From Yoonia sp. (lineage in GTDB: Bacteria > Pseudomonadota > Alphaproteobacteria > Rhodobacterales > Rhodobacteraceae): a DNA stretch of 6,658 nt. The stretch spans positions 1 through 6,658 of the forward strand of contig JAHDGO010000115.1 of NCBI GenBank assembly GCA_020627605.1. Reading direction: 5' to 3'. Both the position numbers and the translations under genes were made by a program. Within the stretch, counting starts at the first letter, position 1, and each line of letters begins with the position of its first letter. Of this stretch, positions 5,165 through 6,658 are shown in pieces. The notes beneath the pieces were generated by a model, which saw only the letters and a list, made by a program, of their open reading frames with translations, had not been told where the DNA came from and searched no databases.

Positions 5165-5806
5165 ATGCGTATTCTGCTTTCAACCGTTCTTGCCCTGTCC
5201 ACTGCCGCTGCTGCCACGGCTGGCCCTGTCAGTTTCTCCAGCGGCTGGCAGGAACAGCGGCTGTCGCTGTTCAGCTCCAACGACTACAGCTTTGGTCAGA
5301 ACCTCAACATGGTGTCTGACGGCTCTGTCTCGATCGCCTGGACCCGCGTGCCGCAGGGCGACTGGGGGGCCAATGGCGCCAGCTGGAGCTGGACCGTCAG
5401 CGAAAGCGTGCCCGCCACATCACTGGCCCAGAAGGGCGGGGATGACCGCAATATCTCGCTCTATTTCGTGTTTGTGCCAGAGGCCGTGGCCCCCAGCCTG
5501 CAGGGCGCAAACATCCGCAGCCTTCTGGGCAATTCCGACGTGCGGATCATCCAATACGCCTTTGGCGGCAACCATGCGCGCGGTCAGGTGATCCCGTCGC
5601 CCTACGGCCCATCGGGGCAGGGCGTGACCATCGCGCTGCGTCAGGCTGGCACGGGTTCTTTCAATGAAAACGTGGACTTGGCGGCTGATTACGCCCGTGC
5701 GTTTGGCGGGCAAAAGGGCGCGCTGGTGGGTTTGGCCGTGTCTGGCGACAGCGATGACACCAACAGCGTGATCCGCGCGGCGCTTGGCAATCTGACCCTG
5801 CGCTAG
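5165..5806 (+). CDS. DUF3047 domain-containing exported protein
   Basis: This 213-residue protein is recognised as DUF3047, a family of unknown function. Residues 1-19 form a signal peptide with an alanine-rich end (likely cleavage after ATA, before Gly20), so the mature protein is periplasmic. Family-like landmarks are SGWQEQRLSLFSSNDYSF (26-43), WSWTVSE (74-80), KGGDDRNISLYFVFVP (90-105), RNISLY and FVFVP being beta-strand-like, and the late segment RAFGGQKGALVGLAVSGDSDDT (178-199). The acidic pairs Asp93/Asp94 and Asp195 to Asp198 look conserved, but whether they bind metal or are catalytic is not known. The start is set by AGGAGG (5154-5159), 5 nt upstream. The last four bases, CTAG, also contain the stop of the convergent DUF1194 gene, so no terminator fits between them. 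The family call is good; no role can be given. Confidence 0.83.
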   Translation: MRILLSTVLALSTAAAATAGPVSFSSGWQEQRLSLFSSNDYSFGQNLNMVSDGSVSIAWTRVPQGDWGANGASWSWTVSESVPATSLAQKGGDDRNISLYFVFVPEAVAPSLQGANIRSLLGNSDVRIIQYAFGGNHARGQVIPSPYGPSGQGVTIALRQAGTGSFNENVDLAADYARAFGGQKGALVGLAVSGDSDDTNSVIRAALGNLTLR

Positions 5807-6510
5807 TCTGACAGCAGCACGGCGGCATAGTCCGTCTGTGGTGTCGTGCCTGCGATTTCCAAGATCAGTTTGCGGCGCACGGCGTCCGTGAACTCCGGCC
5901 CTTCGCCGGCGGGCATGACAAAGGCGTTGGGCCCGCCAATGATGTTGTCCTGATACAACTGCGGCAGCCCCATGGCCGAGGCACGCCCGTCGCGCAGGAT
6001 CGGCAGGGCGTTGATCGTGATGCCAGCGGCGACAACCTGATCCCGCGCCACCGTGATGGGCGGGCCATAGCTGTTGCCCATCGTGTCGCCGGAAAAGTCG
6101 ATCACCCGGCGGAAACCATTGATATCATTACCCTCTATCTGATCCATCCCATAGAGCAGGGCAGAGCCTATGGCATTGCGCCCGCTGGCCTGCCGGGGCG
6201 GCCCGATCAATGCTGCGGCAAAACGCGTGGCGCTGTCCATATCCGCGATGATCGTCCAGTCCACCACCGTCGCCTGGTTCTGCGCCCATTCGACATAGGT
6301 GACCGCGATAGAGCCGTAGAGCGTGTTTTCGATGGCCGACACGACCGCCGGATCGGTGATCGCGGCGGCGTAGGACTGGCGCTGGAAGAGGAGTTCGTCC
6401 GCGTCGATAGAGCCTGAGGCATCGGCGAGCAGCACAAGTTCGAGGTCCGTTTCGATCTGCTGGGCGGCCAGCGGGGTGGCAAGGGTGAGGGCGAGGAGAA
6501 GGGTGCGCAT
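5803..6510 (-). CDS. DUF1194 (von Willebrand factor A-like) exported protein
   Basis: This 235-residue protein matches DUF1194, an alphaproteobacterial family with a von Willebrand A-like fold and unknown partners. Residues 1-16 form a signal peptide ending in LAA, so it is probably periplasmic. The metal-ion-dependent adhesion site begins with DASGSID (30-36), giving the D-x-S-x-S triad Asp30, Ser32 and Ser34. Other family landmarks are VTYVEWA (70-76), AIGSAL (113-118), RRVIDFSGD (134-142), VAAGITINALPI (160-171), IIGGPNAFV (190-198) and RRKLILEIA (212-220). Where I expect a threonine before AIG, Asn112 is found. The start at 6510 gives the correct signal peptide. An upstream in-frame ATG at 6591 would add a non-family Pro/Arg stretch. 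No Shine-Dalgarno sequence is visible before 6510. Its stop overlaps the DUF3047 stop within CTAG. Confidence 0.87.
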   Translation of the reverse strand: MRTLLLALTLATPLAAQQIETDLELVLLADASGSIDADELLFQRQSYAAAITDPAVVSAIENTLYGSIAVTYVEWAQNQATVVDWTIIADMDSATRFAAALIGPPRQASGRNAIGSALLYGMDQIEGNDINGFRRVIDFSGDTMGNSYGPPITVARDQVVAAGITINALPILRDGRASAMGLPQLYQDNIIGGPNAFVMPAGEGPEFTDAVRRKLILEIAGTTPQTDYAAVLLSD

Positions 6511-6517
6511 GTGGGGG

Positions 6518-6523
6518 AAGATA
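6518..6523 (-). promoter_or_regulatory. Possible -10 box very close to the DUF1194 start
   Basis: On the minus strand TATCTT (6523-6518) matches the -10 consensus at 4 of 6 bases and lies 7 nt before the ATG at 6510. Transcription would then start almost on the ATG, giving a leaderless message. That agrees with the missing ribosome site. No good -35 is found at the right spacing, so this is tentative. Confidence 0.18.
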
Positions 6524-6546
6524 GCGCGGGATGGTGGGGATGGAAG

Positions 6547-6569
6547 GCATACAGTTGGTGTACGTATGC
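6547..6569. repeat. Inverted repeat GCATAC-N11-GTATGC upstream of the DUF1194 gene
   Basis: Perfect 6-bp arms (6547-6552 and 6564-6569) flank 11 bp, and a further GTATG occurs at 6574-6578. It lies 37-59 bp upstream of the DUF1194 start, a position suited to an operator. Arms this short can arise by chance. Confidence 0.25.
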
Positions 6570-6588
6570 GGAGGTATGGATGTGGGCC

Positions 6589-6615
6589 CACGTCCCGGGC
6601 TTGACCCGGGACCCC
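6589..6615 (+). repeat. REP-like palindromic repeat, copy A
   Basis: GTCCCGGG (6592-6599), loop CTTGA, and CCCGGGAC (6605-6612) form a perfect 8-bp stem with a 5-nt loop, preceded by CAC. It resembles the CCCGGACTTGATCCGGG-type palindromes that I recall as scattered between genes in many alphaproteobacterial genomes. There is no T-run, so it is not a canonical intrinsic terminator. It pairs with copy B, which faces it. Confidence 0.7.
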
Positions 6616-6631
6616 GGCGTGGGTTGAGGGA

Positions 6632-6658
6632 GAGGCCCCGGATCAGGTCCGGGGCGTG
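6632..6658 (-). repeat. REP-like palindromic repeat, copy B, inverted relative to copy A
   Basis: GCCCCGGA (6635-6642), TCAGG and TCCGGGGC (6648-6655) form a perfect 8-bp stem with a 5-nt loop. Read on the minus strand it starts with CACG like copy A and has loop CCTGA against CTTGA. Over 27 bp, 21 positions agree. Four of the six differences form two compensating stem pairs. The window ends here, so the repeat cluster may continue. Confidence 0.7.

Noticed and set aside
6592..6612. A Rho-independent terminator
   Set aside because: The stem is strong, but no T-run follows on either strand, and a matching inverted copy nearby fits a repeat element better.

Overview
The window is GC-rich, densely packed chromosomal DNA from an alphaproteobacterium, most likely a Rhodobacteraceae (Roseobacter-type) member. 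The basis is the style of the encoded proteins: a single LolC/E-type permease with LolD, a DUF2937 protein, a DUF3047 protein, a DUF1194 von Willebrand-like protein and a small lipoprotein cytochrome c. Codons strongly prefer G or C at the third position. I cannot name the genus. No transposase, phage gene, CRISPR array, tRNA or rRNA is visible. All intergenic gaps are under 200 bp.

Layout, left to right. (1) Positions 1-374, minus strand: the N-terminal part of an unrecognised membrane protein that runs off the left edge. (2) 375-556: a divergent promoter region, ending in a possible 11-codon leader ORF. (3) 557-1165, plus: a DUF2937 inner-membrane protein. (4) 1224-4136, plus: a compact three-gene run, lolC-type permease, lolD ATPase and an Ldh-family (malate/L-lactate dehydrogenase-like) oxidoreductase. 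These are joined by 8-bp and 4-bp overlaps. (5) 4120-4554, minus: a small DMT/YdcZ-type transporter whose 3' end overlaps the oxidoreductase gene tail to tail. (6) 4555-4684: a divergent control region with three tandem 16-bp repeats built on a CCAGNCTGG core. (7) 4685-5068, plus: a lipoprotein cytochrome c. (8) 5165-5806, plus: an exported DUF3047 protein. (9) 5803-6510, minus: an exported DUF1194 protein whose stop codon shares a CTAG tetranucleotide with the DUF3047 stop. (10) 6511-6658: a short upstream region followed by two facing copies of a REP-like palindrome whose stems show compensating base changes.

Functional links. The Lol permease and ATPase extract mature lipoproteins from the inner membrane. 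The cytochrome c in the same window carries a lipobox and is a plausible client, but nothing shows the two are co-regulated. The oxidoreductase is translationally coupled to lolD although no metabolic link to lipoprotein export is evident. The remaining genes look like separate housekeeping or accessory units.

I found no convincing undescribed multi-gene system. The most interesting signals are non-coding (the 16-bp operator-like array and the covarying REP-like pair), together with the oxidoreductase that lacks the family's usual Ser-His-Gly motif.
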